Shown piece by piece: positions 35,211-50,379 of a stretch of 64,000 nucleotides of DNA. The notes under the pieces were generated by a model that worked only from the letters and a program-made list of their open reading frames with translations, had not been told where the DNA came from and ran no database searches. Location of the stretch: the NCBI GenBank assembly GCA_022385755.1, contig MU278351.1, positions 623,594 to 687,593 of the forward strand. Reading direction: 5' to 3'. The first letter of the stretch is position 1. Each line of letters starts with the position of its first letter. This stretch comes from Trametopsis cervina. Taxonomy: Eukaryota > Basidiomycota > Agaricomycetes > Polyporales > Irpicaceae. Both the position numbers and the translations under genes were made by a program.

Positions 35211-35591
35211 GCAGTTTTAGGAGTTTGCGCTAGGACGGTGTTTACTTACGTCAAGGTGTTCCCAGAGTCTACGTACTTCGCGTCTTCACTTGTGGCTTCA
35301 GTTCTTCTGTGATAGTAGCGGCTGCCAGCAAAGGGGGAGAGTGATTGGTCTCATGTCATGATCGCAAAACTTGTAAAATCCGTAGTATGTCCTTATCTGA
35401 ATGAACGCGTCATTCGTTATATCTACCAGTCCGCTTTGCTTTTTCAGACGTTGTAGTCGGCAAATTATCTGCCAAGGCAAGGTGAGTAATAAGACACACA
35501 TGTTGCTGCGATTAGAATTTCTGCTATATTGGAAACAACATTTATGACAGGACTACGCGCCGATATATGACAAGCACAAACATGGGCAGTA
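35211..35591. terminator. Convergent 3' flanks
   Basis: About 380 bp between the stop codons of the GRGDS repeat precursor and the RPAP3-like gene. No gene is seen. Confidence 0.4.
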
Positions 35592-37226
35592 TTATACGAT
35601 CCCCCAGGCTTTCCTAGTCACAGCGTCAGATATAGCAGGATGTTTCAATAAGTCCCAGACGGCCTTGATCAGCCGGCGTTCTTCTGCGTTTGTGAAGAGA
35701 ATTACAGTACTGAAGCGAGGTATTTGAGCGATACCGAGGAGGTATGATCGGATCAGCATTGTGTTGTCGCCGTGCGCAGCAGTGTTTTGTAAGATATCAT
35801 GAAAGACGCGTAGAAGGGAGACAAGGTGAGTGGGCTCCAACGATGTTTTGTAAACGGACGGGACACCGGTCGGAGGTATTTGTTGCTTGTGCCAATAAAC
35901 CGTGAGTTGAGCGTAGAATAGATCAGAAGAAGGGAGACGTACTAGCAGCGCCCACCTCTCTTCAGTGCTTTGTAGCGAGTCCCATGTGCGAGTGAAGTTG
36001 AACAATGTAACCGGCGAGTCTAACAGTGGAATCGGCTTTGTGCTGGACGGCTGAGACCGCGACGGTGATAACTCGTCCTTCGCAATCGGCGATACCGACT
36101 GCAAACTGATCGAATGAGACTTGTGAGGCTCAAGGGAAACCTTCGAAACCGGCGATTGATCAGATGTCTGTGTCGAGGGAGACTTTATAGCGCCAGGATG
36201 ATCCGATGAAGGCGGCTGAGTGCGATTAGAGACCCGTGCTTCAGACGATGTTGATGGACTCGTGTTGGAAGAAGGGGTAGGGGCACTTGAAGGTTTGGGG
36301 CGTGTATCGAATAGAGTATGCTGACCATTCGACCTAAAAATACCACCACCGGGTCTTGCTTGTTGGCTGTCTCGTGCTTTTTTGGCCTCTTTGAAGGTCG
36401 ATGGCTTTGGCGTACCAGTTGAAGGGTTTATGTTTATTGGTGATATGTCCGCTCCTTCAAGTGGTCGGCTTGACACAGCTGTCATGAGACCCTCCTTCGG
36501 GGATATCGAGTCCCGAGCTGGTTCGTGAGTGGACGCTGAGGGTACCGGGTCTATGTCAATGATTTTGATGGGTACCCTTCTTCGCGTTGTCGCTGTCGAC
36601 GCAGAGACAGGTATTTCCACGGGAGTTTTCTAAAGGCACCATTATGGTCAACACATTGAATGGAAACACTGATAATTGTGTACCTTCTTCATCCTTGCGT
36701 TGCGATCATGAATGGCTTGCGTGACCTTCTTCAATTCTTGTCGCGCGGCTTCGTTTTTGGGATCTAGTTGCAGTACATGATGGAAGTCTGAGTAACGGAA
36801 ATTAGTATGGGCCAAGGCTTCAGTCGCATGCAGCTTACCAGACTCTGCACCCTCCAGATTGGCCAAGGTCGCCCTTGCTTGCCCTCGGCGGAACCATCCC
36901 TTTGCATTCTTGCTATCCAGTGCGATCACGCAAGCGCAATCCCTTTCCGCATCCTCATTCCTGAGGCGTACATTTGAGGTTGATTGCGCGTTATTGATAC
37001 ATCATAGTCACCTACTTGCCTAATTTCAGGTATGCCGCAGCACGATTCAGTGGATATGTTGCGTTCCCTGGTTCGGCGATGATTGCTGCCGTGTAGTGTC
37101 CAATCGCTGCTACAAAGTCGCCAGACTTGAATGCTGCATTCCCCTAAAGTTGCAGCTAAGTTGGTCAGGATCTTATAGCCGCATCAGCGGTCGGCTCACC
37201 TTCTCCTTTGCGCCTTGTCCGCTCAT
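35592..37226 (-). CDS. RPAP3/Tah1-like TPR co-chaperone
   Basis: RPAP3 is the TPR subunit of the R2TP co-chaperone complex, which with Hsp90 assembles RNA polymerases, snoRNPs and PIKKs. The start MSGQGAKEK at 37226 is spliced to GNAAFKSGDFVAAIGHYTAAI. The TPR array follows with typical spacing: NATYPLNRAAAYLKLGK, NEDAERDCACVIALDSKNAKGWFRRGQARATL and FHHVLQLDPKNEAARQELKKV. A long Pro/Ser/Thr-rich disordered linker (36620-36030) leads to an RPAP3_C-type helical domain: TLFNFTRTWDSLQSTEERWALLVRLPSSDLFYAQL, then LVSLLRVFHDILQ, ending KAWGIV at 35592. Domain order matches RPAP3. The clamp-forming Lys/Asn/Arg of the TPR are present. Confidence 0.85.
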
Positions 37227-37685
37227 AGTGGATGTCTAATCCAACTTGTACTGCAGCAAATTTCCCACGATGCTCTGAACTTAGTCGGTACTATAGCGCT
37301 CACTCAGACCATTGACGAATGACACTGCAGCGCCAACGGTCGTCCTTATACCAGGGCACCTCTGCTGCAAATGATGTTGACCCGGTGTGTAGTGCGCGAA
37401 CAGCCGTCCGAAGGCTGCCAGTGGCTGGGGGGATGCAAGCGGCGTTGGTGAGATATCTCTGGAACGAATCTCTAATCCTATGGCAGAAGACGTCGCATCA
37501 TTTTGGTTTTCATGATTTGTGAAGGCTCGCGAACGTACATGAAGACGGAGAAAATGCGCCTCGGTTCCGCAACATGGCACGTGTAAAATGCGTTTATCTG
37601 TCACAGAAGCCTCCTTACGTTCATTCTCTGCTATTGGTGTATCTAGTCGTACGACGTCCGTGAATGCCCATTGGATCTATACCGC
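37227..37685. promoter_or_regulatory. Divergent promoter, RPAP3-like gene / unrecognised gene
   Basis: About 460 bp between two divergent starts. An in-frame ATG at 37588 could extend the plus-strand protein. No TATA box noted. Confidence 0.35.
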
Positions 37686-38901
37686 CATGCCGCCACCCCC
37701 AATGCTGAGCCCGGAGCTGTTATTCGATGCTGTGGCCTTTGCCGTTGCTCAATACGTGGACGATCTACTGGCAGGTCCACTAGAGGGGCAGGGTCAGCTA
37801 TCCCAGGTGGCACCATCTCTAACGGACGAATTGCTGATCAGCAAAGCATACAACCCCATCATAGCTTTGCTTCAAACGTCTTATCAATTCCGACATGTAA
37901 CCCTCCTTGTATTGTCTTTGGCTTTTAATCTACCACTTGACTCATCAGGCATCGGTAGGAAAGTCGCAGTCAGCCTATACGATTGTCTATGTGTGCTATC
38001 TGTTCTAACATATATCGCGTAAACAGGCTTCAATGCCACCCTCTCGTCTATCTGCATGATGTGCGCTCTTTGATTTGGGAATCAAGATCCAGCAAGCTGC
38101 TATTACATGAAGCCCATGCACTCTCCGAAGGCAAGGATGCAAAAATATTGGAACAGTATATGCTCATTCTCGACATCCAAGCAACTACATCTTTAGTGCT
38201 ATCGCCATTACGGCTGGCCACTAGCATTGTAAGTGACGATGCGTTGGAGTTATTTGATTACGCGAGGAACTCGTACGCGATGTTACTCTCACCCAAACAC
38301 CTCTCGCCAATCCCCGACCCTGTGCAAGCATACGCCAGGGCTCGTCTCATTGAAACTTTATCGCAGTTTTTTTCGGGTATGTGGCATACTCTGCTTGCTC
38401 TTTCATACACCTGACGTCACATGTATGAATGCACGTCAGCTCTCCCGCTGGCCCTCAATCTGTGCCTGCGACAATTTATAGCGATAATGAAAGCACATAA
38501 TCTGAGAGGTGACATGCTTCAAGATGCCTACGAGGTGTGACTTACTGACACTCACTGCGGAGCACCATATTGACGTGACTGGACCATGCGTAGACTGCCA
38601 TACACAATGTTGAGGTTCTAAAGGGCGTGTTGGGACATTTAAGAGACATAGAACGGGTCAGGCCTGTGTTCACGAGAGCAGATACCCTCCAGATTTTGGT
38701 AAGAGTTCTTGACACGTACCTCTCAGCTCCCTGAGAATTATTTACCAATGCATCTCGCAGCGTGGGTGCACTGCCGAGACGTGTGATGAGCTGTATGATG
38801 TTTCACCGAACGCGGATGTACTCTCAGAACATCAGGCAGACCTGCGAACGAGAGTTCAGCAGCTTCGAGATGCGCTCAAGAGTGACCGTGGCCTCATTTG
38901 A
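37686..38901 (+). CDS. Conserved-looking helical protein, function unknown
   Basis: I do not recognise this gene. From ATG 37686 it reads MPPPPMLSPELLFDAVAFAVAQYVDDLL, then helical segments: LISKAYNPIIALLQTSYQFRH, KLLLHEAHALSEGKDAKILEQYMLILD, DALELFDYARNSYAMLLSP and LNLCLRQFIAIMKAH. A well-supported intron (donor GAG/gtgtga) joins to TAIHNVEVLKGVLGHLRDIERVRPVF, and another to RGCTAETCDELYDVSPNADVLSEHQADLRTRVQQLRDALK, ending at TGA 38899-38901. The end looks like a short coiled coil. Joins near 37880-38030 are unresolved. No signal peptide or membrane segment is obvious. The coherent splice structure argues for a real gene. It is convergent with the methyltransferase 139 bp downstream. Confidence 0.6.
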
Positions 38902-39039
38902 GATGGCTTGGAAGGCACAGGTTATTTCGAGCGCCCGTGTTGGTATTGTAGTGTCAGGTTTCTCTTTCTGTGTTTTGTGGGGCAATATGCGTGGTATTGG
39001 AGGGGCCTGGCATCACTTTCGTCATATCGAGTCAATAAT

Positions 39040-40332
39040 CTATGACATATTGAGGCTCCGGTATACCCGACAGTGAACGCTAAGCACCCCACGAAATTCA
39101 TCGTAAGTTGATCATCTTGAGAAACAGAGCTAGGGACCAACCGGGCATGTAGAATCTCGCCCTCGGTTTCTGTCATACTAACCTCCGACCAGGTATCGAT
39201 GTTCCATTTCTGCCAGCCCCATCCGTCTTTGATCTGAATAACAAATTGGCAATGTGGCAATACGGAGGTGTGGGATACGAACCTCGGGTTTTTTATGTGG
39301 AGCTAGCACTACAAGCCACCGGCATCTGGTGCTAGAAAAAAAAACTTGGAGTACATGAGGTTTTAGAGGTATTCATGTATGCGTACCTGAGCTCCCAAAG
39401 TAATGAGAATAGTTCTGAAGGAGACGCGATTAGATGCAACGCGAATGAGCATATCACCATTTCTATGTTTGCATTTTTCGTTCTTTCCGGAATGGCATCT
39501 GATTCTCCTATTGGCCGTACTGACGATAAAGGCAGCGGGGGCAGTGAACCGTCTGCAATATCTTTAAATGCCAGCTGTGAACAATTGTACAGTCCAGTAC
39601 GAGCAAAAAAAGCGTCCGCAGTGTACTATTAAGTTAAGATGTGTATGTCAATGACGAACATGTCTTTACTCGAAGGAGTGTCCACGTACTGGATCTGCAG
39701 CTAAAATCGTGGGGCGTGCAAATGTTGGCTCAAGAGGAGGTGCCGTGAACGGGTTCACTCTTCCTCGTGGGGCATCGCTGAGAGAGTTCTGTGCCTCTTG
39801 GAAAGCATGAAGTGCTTTCCCGGTTTTCCACCACTCTATCAGCGACACAGTGGTTTCGCCGCTACCAGTTGTATTCATACTCAGCATAGGCTGAAGATTT
39901 CAGAGCGGTAAAAATGACTACCTGCCTTCAAGATAATAGTCAGCTGGAGTGCTATGGAAAGCACCGCTGATACCTACCACATGCCATATCAAAAACGGTG
40001 AATCCGTTCTCCCTAACCCTGAAGCTTTCCTTCGTCCACCACCTGGATGAGGTTAATGGTTTCGGGCTAGGGAAGTTTATACAAAACCACTTACTGGTTG
40101 AACCACAGAAAAAGACAGTTCTTGATACCAGGGAAATGCGGATTACGGTAGGTACTGCCAACTTTCGTATAATACTGGGGTTATAGGGCTTGTCAGTGTT
40201 GTGTCGGGATATGTTGGAATATAGTGGAACTGCGGGAGATAAACCTACATCTTCTACGCCGTGCTCGCTGTAGTTGTCCCGCATAGAGATCTTTAGATTG
40301 CCTGAGGCAGCCTCTCTGTGACTACGCGACAT
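39040..40332 (-). CDS. SAM-dependent methyltransferase, fungal type
   Basis: A class I methyltransferase-fold protein. The start MSRSHREAASGNLKISMRDNYSEHG at 40332 is followed, after introns, by GSTYRNPHFPGI and an N-terminal helical part. The SAM-binding glycine loop FDMACGSGETTVSLIEWW is formed across an intron near 39880-39960. Then come ILAADP (motif II acidic end), IEMVICSFALHLI (motif IV), SELFSLLWEL, RWLVVLAPHKKPEIKDGWGWQKW and the C-terminus HARVHCRVYRSLNMS, which ends at 39040-39042. The WGW and VHCRVYRS elements are what I recall from an uncharacterised fungal methyltransferase group. The substrate is unknown. About seven introns. No secondary-metabolite genes surround it, so a housekeeping role is more likely. 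Confidence 0.7.
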
Positions 40333-41053
40333 TGGGCGCGAAATTGGTAACTGCAGCGTCCTTGGTCAGCGGTTTGGTCAACGAACCTCTGAAGAAATAC
40401 AGTGCAGTACTGTAACCATTATGCAACGTGATAACTTGTATCGGCATTACGGCCCGGAATCTATTTGATGCGCCTTACCAGATACTGCATGGCCGTGAGT
40501 CGTCTACAATGCCGTATCTCTGCCAAAATGTGATTTTACTGGTATTGAAGGAGTAAAAGTCATACGTCCTGTGGATGAATCACGCTTACGTAGTTTCTAC
40601 GCGTCCGTAAAAATATCGATATGGACGATCATACGCGATCACGTGACCCCAATCGTTGCAGGCGCTGCTCGTGGGAATCGACGCGGTAGGGTCTCATTGT
40701 CGGTCTGAGTAGGGAAGACGTTGTTGTAAATGAGATGCGTGATAGAGCAAGGGATGCCAACGATTTCTTCTCGTGTGAATACATACCATCTCTTGCGCTA
40801 CGCTGCCGTCGAGAGGGCGGTTTTCGACGACGAGAGCGAGGCCGCGGACGACAGGCCGAGCAGTGATGTCGCCGCCAGCACGTGGGAGCGAGATTGTGCG
40901 CCTCGTGTTGGTTCAAGTTGAACAAAGGCTCTCGACTGGAGTCCGGCTCTCCTTCGTACTTCCATCACCACTTTATTGCTCTCTTCGCTCTCGCAAGTCT
41001 TTCCTCAACGCTTTTCGTATTGCTTTCGTCGTTTTTCACAGCCCCTCAAATCC
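40333..41053. promoter_or_regulatory. Divergent promoter, methyltransferase / MPS1
   Basis: About 720 bp with overlapping short frames on both strands (40629-40925 minus, 40730-40921 plus) but no supported gene. It contains the promoters of both flanking genes. Confidence 0.35.
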
Positions 41054-44051
41054 ATGCTCGCGTCCGTAATGGTTCCAGGCACGCCTCCGCTGAACGGGCC
41101 AATGAACACATATCGACCGCCGTCGACTCAACCCTCTCCTTCGTTGTCAGATGATTCTGCTATGGAGCTACCGGACTTCCCGTACTTTACGAACTCTCAA
41201 GGCGAATTTGTGCGCATGAAGACCCCGTCCCCAGACCATTCTCCTTCGCCATCTGGTGGCAGTAGACGAGCATCCCTATCGCGCTCCGAAAGTGCTCCTT
41301 GTGTCATTGATCAATCGCCAGCCCCAGGCTCAGTACCAGCAGCACGCCAATTCGCACGTGTCTCATCGGGACCTATCCCAACTGTGCCGACTATATCAAC
41401 ACCGGCGATGGCTTCAACCTACTTTCCCCGTTCAACAGGACTCTCGAGCACCGCGCGGAAGTTTACGAGTGCTCCAAGGAGAGTTGTCAGGCAGGAGGAT
41501 CGGGATGCTGCAGAGCGGGATCAGGGAAAAGAAAATGGAGACGCAATGCCCCTTGCGTCGTCGTCAACCAGCACACGACCTCTAGCGGAGGTTATGCCAG
41601 TCCCTCAACGCACTGTCGGCGCGAATGGAAGACCGGTCATGCCAGTGCCGAGCCGTTCTGTTAGGAGAAAGCCTGAACCCATTACTGAAGTTGATGACGG
41701 TAGGCAGATACCTTGCATATCGTATTCCACTGAGCTCATCCTTAGTCACATACAGTTGATGAAATTGGGCACCATCAACCACGTCACTCATTATCTACAT
41801 CCACGGGCATTCGTCCGCGACGATCAGCGAGTCTCAGCGATGCTGCTCCAGAGGATTTCCCAGCTACGTACATGCGCAGCGCGAATATAGGTGCAAGGAG
41901 AGTGACACTAGAAGAGAAACTCAAGCGCGAACGTGAGATTACACTGGAGGAAGGTATGTACAAATCCTGCACTTGAATTGCTATGGATCTTACCGAGCGA
42001 AACGCGTGCACGTCCTTCTTTCATGTGACTAAAATATACTCATTAGCGTACAATGTAGGTCTAAGAGGAAGCTCTGAGGCTCAAATCCAAGAATCACGAA
42101 AGACCCCCTCCCCAACACATGTTGCTACTCAACCTGCAGCGCTACGCGGACTTGCCCACTATCATCAACGAAAAGAATCGGACACCATACAAACCATGGC
42201 TACCTCAAGTTCACCCACAGTAGTCGAACGACGTGTCTCGCCTGGCATGGTGGGATCGGATTCTAATTCCAGCGGGGAGCATGGTCGCGAGCATCGTTAT
42301 GCGTATGTCAATGGTGATCACCTTTCTGCTGCAGGGATGTATCGGGATAAGCACAGTCCAACAACCGTCGAACGTCCGGTCTATCCCGACCCAATGTCCT
42401 CGTATGCGCACCAGAGCGGTAAGCCATGGGCTACGGACAGCGGACGAGACAGTGCCGGTGAGGAGGCGAGACCAGACAATCAATACCATAAGCAAGCGGC
42501 CAAAGCTGCGATGTCACAACAACGGATAACGCAGGCCTCTAGAAGAGCCCCTTCGGTCCCTCCACAGACTCAGCAGCAAGTTGTGAACGGAAAGTCGTTT
42601 GTGGTTTGTGGCATTCCCCTATTCAGTTATAAAGTATGATTGAACCCAATTACTCTTGCAGGTCAATAAGAAGGCTTATACTCGCCTTGAGATGGTAGGA
42701 AAAGGCGGTACATCACGAGTGTACAAAGTCATCAGTCCCTCTCATGAGGTTCTCGCCGTCAAGAAAGTGCAGTTAGATGACTCAGACTCAGAAACCATGC
42801 ATGGCTACATGAATGAGATTGCGCTGTTGAAGCGCCTGGAGGGTAACACGAGGATTATCCGCTTGCTGGATAGTGAGATCAAGCAAGGTTCTGGTGGCAG
42901 TAAGGGGATGCTTTTTCTTGTGATGGAACTTGGTGAAGTTGGTGAGTGTCGCACTTATCCGCTTACCCCTTTATTCTACTCACCATGCTGTTATGTAGAT
43001 CTTGCTAAGTTGTTACATGAGCAACAAAAGCGACCGATAGATTTTGTATGGGTCGCGTATTACTTCAAACAAGTAAGTAGTCGCGCACGGTCTGAGACCT
43101 GCAGCTCACAGATGGGGTCAGATTCTCCAAGCCGTGCATGTAATTCATGAAGAAAAGATCGTACATTCTGACCTGAAGCCAGCAAACTTCGTCGTTGTTA
43201 AAGGTCAGCTTAAACTTATCGACTTCGGCATAGCCAACGCCATCGCCAATGATACAACCAACATTCATCGAGATCACCAAGTATGTTTGAGAGTGTCCAT
43301 TCCTCGCGTATTCTTATATTCTTATTGGTTATCCGCAGGTCGGCACTGTCAATTACATGAGCCCGGAGACTATCGAGTATCCGGAAGATCTCCGACGTCT
43401 CAAAGTTGGCAGACCGAGCGACGTCTGGTCAGTAGGATGCATCTTATACCAAATGATCTATGGGCACCCTCCATTCCATTATTGCAATAGCATCGTTCAA
43501 AAGATGAAGGCGATTCCCGATCCCAACGTCGAGATACAGTTCCCCGCATACATACAGCAAGTCGTCAGTCCTGTCGACGCCAAACTGTCGTCTCAAGACG
43601 ACGCTGGGGCTGATGGCCGGGTTCGAGTCCCTGTCAGCATCATCAACACTATTAAACGTTGCTTGGTACGGAACCCGAAGGAAAGAGCAACAATTCCCGA
43701 ATTGCTCGCCGAAACCTGGTTGACGATGAGCGAACGTCAGTACAGCTTTTGCGTAGGCTCATGAGTGCCCACTGATAATCATGTCGTCTTAGCTGTTGCT
43801 CCTCGCTCTCCTTCGCCCCCGTCATCGCGATCACTACGTTCTATGCTGAATGAACACGAGGCCGTTATCAACATAAACCTCGTTAAGCAGATGTTGGAGT
43901 ATGCTATAACCCTTCCGAGAAAGGACCTAATTGATGACGACCTGGCTTCGGTAAGTGAATGTGATGTCTTCAAGGTCTCAGCAATGAACGCGTTACCTGC
44001 TTTTAGCACATGATCGACCAGCTACGAGACGTCTATTTCTCGCAGAGTTAG
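41054..44051 (+). CDS. MPS1: Dual-specificity kinase Mps1/TTK
   Basis: Mps1 acts at kinetochores in the spindle assembly checkpoint and, in yeast, in spindle pole body duplication. The N-terminal half (41054 to about 42600) is Ser/Pro-rich and disordered. The kinase domain starts [21 protein letters not shown] (42666 onward), with the catalytic Lys in LAVKKVQLD, the hinge [14 protein letters not shown], and [18 protein letters not shown] (43142 onward; HSD replaces HRD, as in Mps1 kinases). IDFGIAN is the DFG. Then come GTVNYMSPE, the P+1 region, [20 protein letters not shown], and [18 protein letters not shown]-terminal tail ends [14 protein letters not shown] at TAG 44049-44051. The domain pattern is diagnostic for Mps1. 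Several short introns. Confidence 0.9.
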
Positions 44052-44729
44052 CTCAGTCAACTTCGTGTTAAATGCCAGCTCAAGACGCCCCCACCCCGCT
44101 GCCTGCGGCTATTGGAACGCTTGACGCGTATCATCCATCACATGGGCCACGTCCCATAACGGCGCGCTACAGATTACGCAGCGGAAGAACAAAGACATGA
44201 AGACATGAGATGTACTTTACCTGTAGGGCAGGATGAAAAGGACCTTCGCATTGTAGGCTAGGGTTCGTTGCACACATTTCCATCGTTTATCATCATCCAC
44301 GCAGTATGCTATCAAGCTCTTTGCCCTGTGTTCACAGTACTCACACCGTTTACCTTTTCGTTACTTTCATTCTTTGCATTCAATTTGCTTAGTATGTATT
44401 GCATAATAACCCTTCGTAATCAACCGATCGCATGCCTGTATTCTACGCACTCATTCAAGTTTGTCTACTGTTTGAGCGACAAGCTACCAAACAGCCTATG
44501 CACAACGATAACATAATGTGAAGAGACTCCGCCCGACTGTGAGTAGTCTCATACTGGATCTACAATACCATGGATTTACCAGAGGCAGTTTGCCTACAAT
44601 ACGCAGAGGTCATTCCGCCACAGCTATGACCCGATGTAAGTAGCTCGACATTGGCAAGAATAATATATGAGTGATGTTACAATACCAAAAAGTAGAAAAC
44701 GTGAGTAAATACGATATCAGTCCATTCCA
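44052..44729. terminator. Convergent 3' flanks of MPS1 and PRP2
   Basis: About 680 bp between two stop codons. One open frame (44268-44516) is hydrophobic and has no domain. No gene supported. Confidence 0.4.
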
Positions 44730-48483
<3,754 letters not shown>

Positions 48484-48651
48484 GGACGTCTGAGGCAGGA
48501 GGTACTGTCACATATGGGCGTCTAATAGGTTCGATCGCACAGTGATAGTGTAGCCTTTTCCATCGTCTTTGCACAAGAGCCATAACCTAATTTGGAAGAG
48601 CATACTTTACTCGTTTCCCTTCCAGACACCCACCCGAAGACATAGCCCAAA
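48484..48651. promoter_or_regulatory. Compact bidirectional promoter, PRP2 / eIF2-alpha
   Basis: Only 168 bp separate the two start codons on opposite strands, so both 5' UTRs and promoters fit in this interval. One strand gives a spliceosome helicase, the other a core translation factor. Confidence 0.55.
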
Positions 48652-49998
48652 ATGCGATATTACGAGCAGAAATATCCCGATGTAGACGAGCTAGTCATGG
48701 TTCAAGTGAGAGAAATCGCAGAAATGGGTGCCTATGTCAAACTCGTACGCACACATTTGGCTCAAACGATGAAAGTTTTCAGCTAACATATGAGGTATAG
48801 CTCGAATATGATAACATTGAAGGAATGATTCTTCTGTCCGAACTCTCCAGAAGACGTATCCGATCCGTTCAAAAACTGATTCGTTTAGGACGAAACGAAG
48901 TTGTTGTCGTCCTCCGTGTGGATAAGGAAAAGGGTGAGTTCGGCGGTGCCACTGAACACCGCAAGCAAACTTAATTGTACCATAGGTTACATCGATCTGT
49001 CCAAACGTCGTGTCTCTCCCGAAGACATCGTCAAATGTGAAGAACGGTACATGAAATCGAAAGCCGTTGCCTCTATTATCCGTCATGTCGCTTCCAAGAT
49101 CCCATCATTGAACGACGATGGCCAAGAAAATCCGGATGCGAGTGCTGCAGCTGCAGAAGAAAATGCCCAGGAATTGAAGAAAACAAAAAGGGCCCAAAGG
49201 AAAGAGGCCTTAGAGCGCGGAGAAGCAGTGCTCGAAGAAGGAGGGGAAAGAGACGCGGAGAGCGAAGAGGAAAGGTGCAGGCAGCTCTATGAACAGATCG
49301 CATGGCCTTTGGGAAAGCTGTATGGTCATCCCTACGACGCGTTCAAGCTGTCCTTAACGTGAGTTCACATTGCAACATCACCCGACGCGACTAAGGCTCT
49401 GTTTCTTCTACCAACAGAGAGCCAGAAACAGTGTTTTCGCAACTGCAGAGCCCTGTCTCTCCTGCAGTACTTTCGCTACTTAAGGCTACAATCGCACGTC
49501 GATTAACCCCTCAGCCTATAAAGCTTCGCGCAGACATCGAGCTAACTTGCTACACGCCCGCTGGCATTGACGCTATCAAGAAAGCTCTTCGCGTTGGTGA
49601 GCAGCAGAGTACCGAAGCCGTGCCTATCAAAGCCAAGCTTGTGGCACCGCCGCTATATGTTCTAAGTTCGAATGCCACTGATAAGGTGAGCCGTGCCAGA
49701 CGTCGGCGGAGGTCGATTCAATGCTGAACTAGCTCTAGTATGCTGCAGTTGATAGGCTGGAACGTGCCATCGAGGCCATCCAAGGCTCAATCGAAAGTCA
49801 GGGCGGAGGACTAGTCGTTAAGATGAAGGTCAGTTGTGCCCTTCACTCCGCACATGGCAGTCTAGCTCACGTACTCGATGCCTTGCCATGCAGCCCAAAG
49901 CTGTTTCAGAGACGGAAGAGCACGATCTTGCACAACTCCTCGCAAGGGCTGCTCAGGAGAACGCGGAGGTTTCTGGAGACGAAGACGAAGAAGAGTAA
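48652..49998 (+). CDS. SUI2: Translation initiation factor eIF2 alpha subunit
   Basis: eIF2-alpha is the regulatory subunit of the eIF2-GTP-Met-tRNA ternary complex. Phosphorylation by Gcn2-type kinases on the Ser of [12 protein letters not shown] slows initiation; that motif is intact here. The start [19 protein letters not shown] (48652) begins the S1 domain ([36 protein letters not shown]). The helical domain and C-terminal domain follow: [50 protein letters not shown], and a final acidic tail ending at TAA 49996-49998. Between [10 protein letters not shown] and [21 protein letters not shown] there is an extra charged stretch of roughly 50 residues (about 49116-49285), in one uninterrupted exon, not present in yeast or human eIF2-alpha. 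Five or more introns. Confidence 0.92.
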
Positions 49999-50379
49999 AT
50001 ACACGAATCCGTCACGACTCCGCATCTCTGTGTAGACTAGTTGGCATCCTTCTTCGTCACCAGACGAAAATGTATTCAAAACAATAGGTGCGTTGTATAT
50101 ATATACGTCAGACTGATATGTATCCATATACATACGTCTTTCACTTCTTACATGCTCGCTCGGTATCAGTCATGGATGTGTACCCCCGTGCAGTATAAAT
50201 GCAAGGGCAGTGAAGTGCAAACACAGAAGGCCGAACTTCACACACACCTGTCGGGGGCTGGGGTCACCACAAGCGCTATCGAACGGCCCAAGTAGGCATA
50301 CCTTTCCCTGTGACACTCGCCACTGGTAATATCGGCCGGTGGGAATACTAACCAGTGACTCTCTTGGACCGCATCGACC
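49999..50379. other. Intergenic region before the questin-oxidase-like gene
   Basis: About 380 bp between two plus-strand genes. An A/T-rich stretch with tatata near 50097-50105 lies in the eIF2-alpha 3' flank. No gene supported. Confidence 0.4.
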
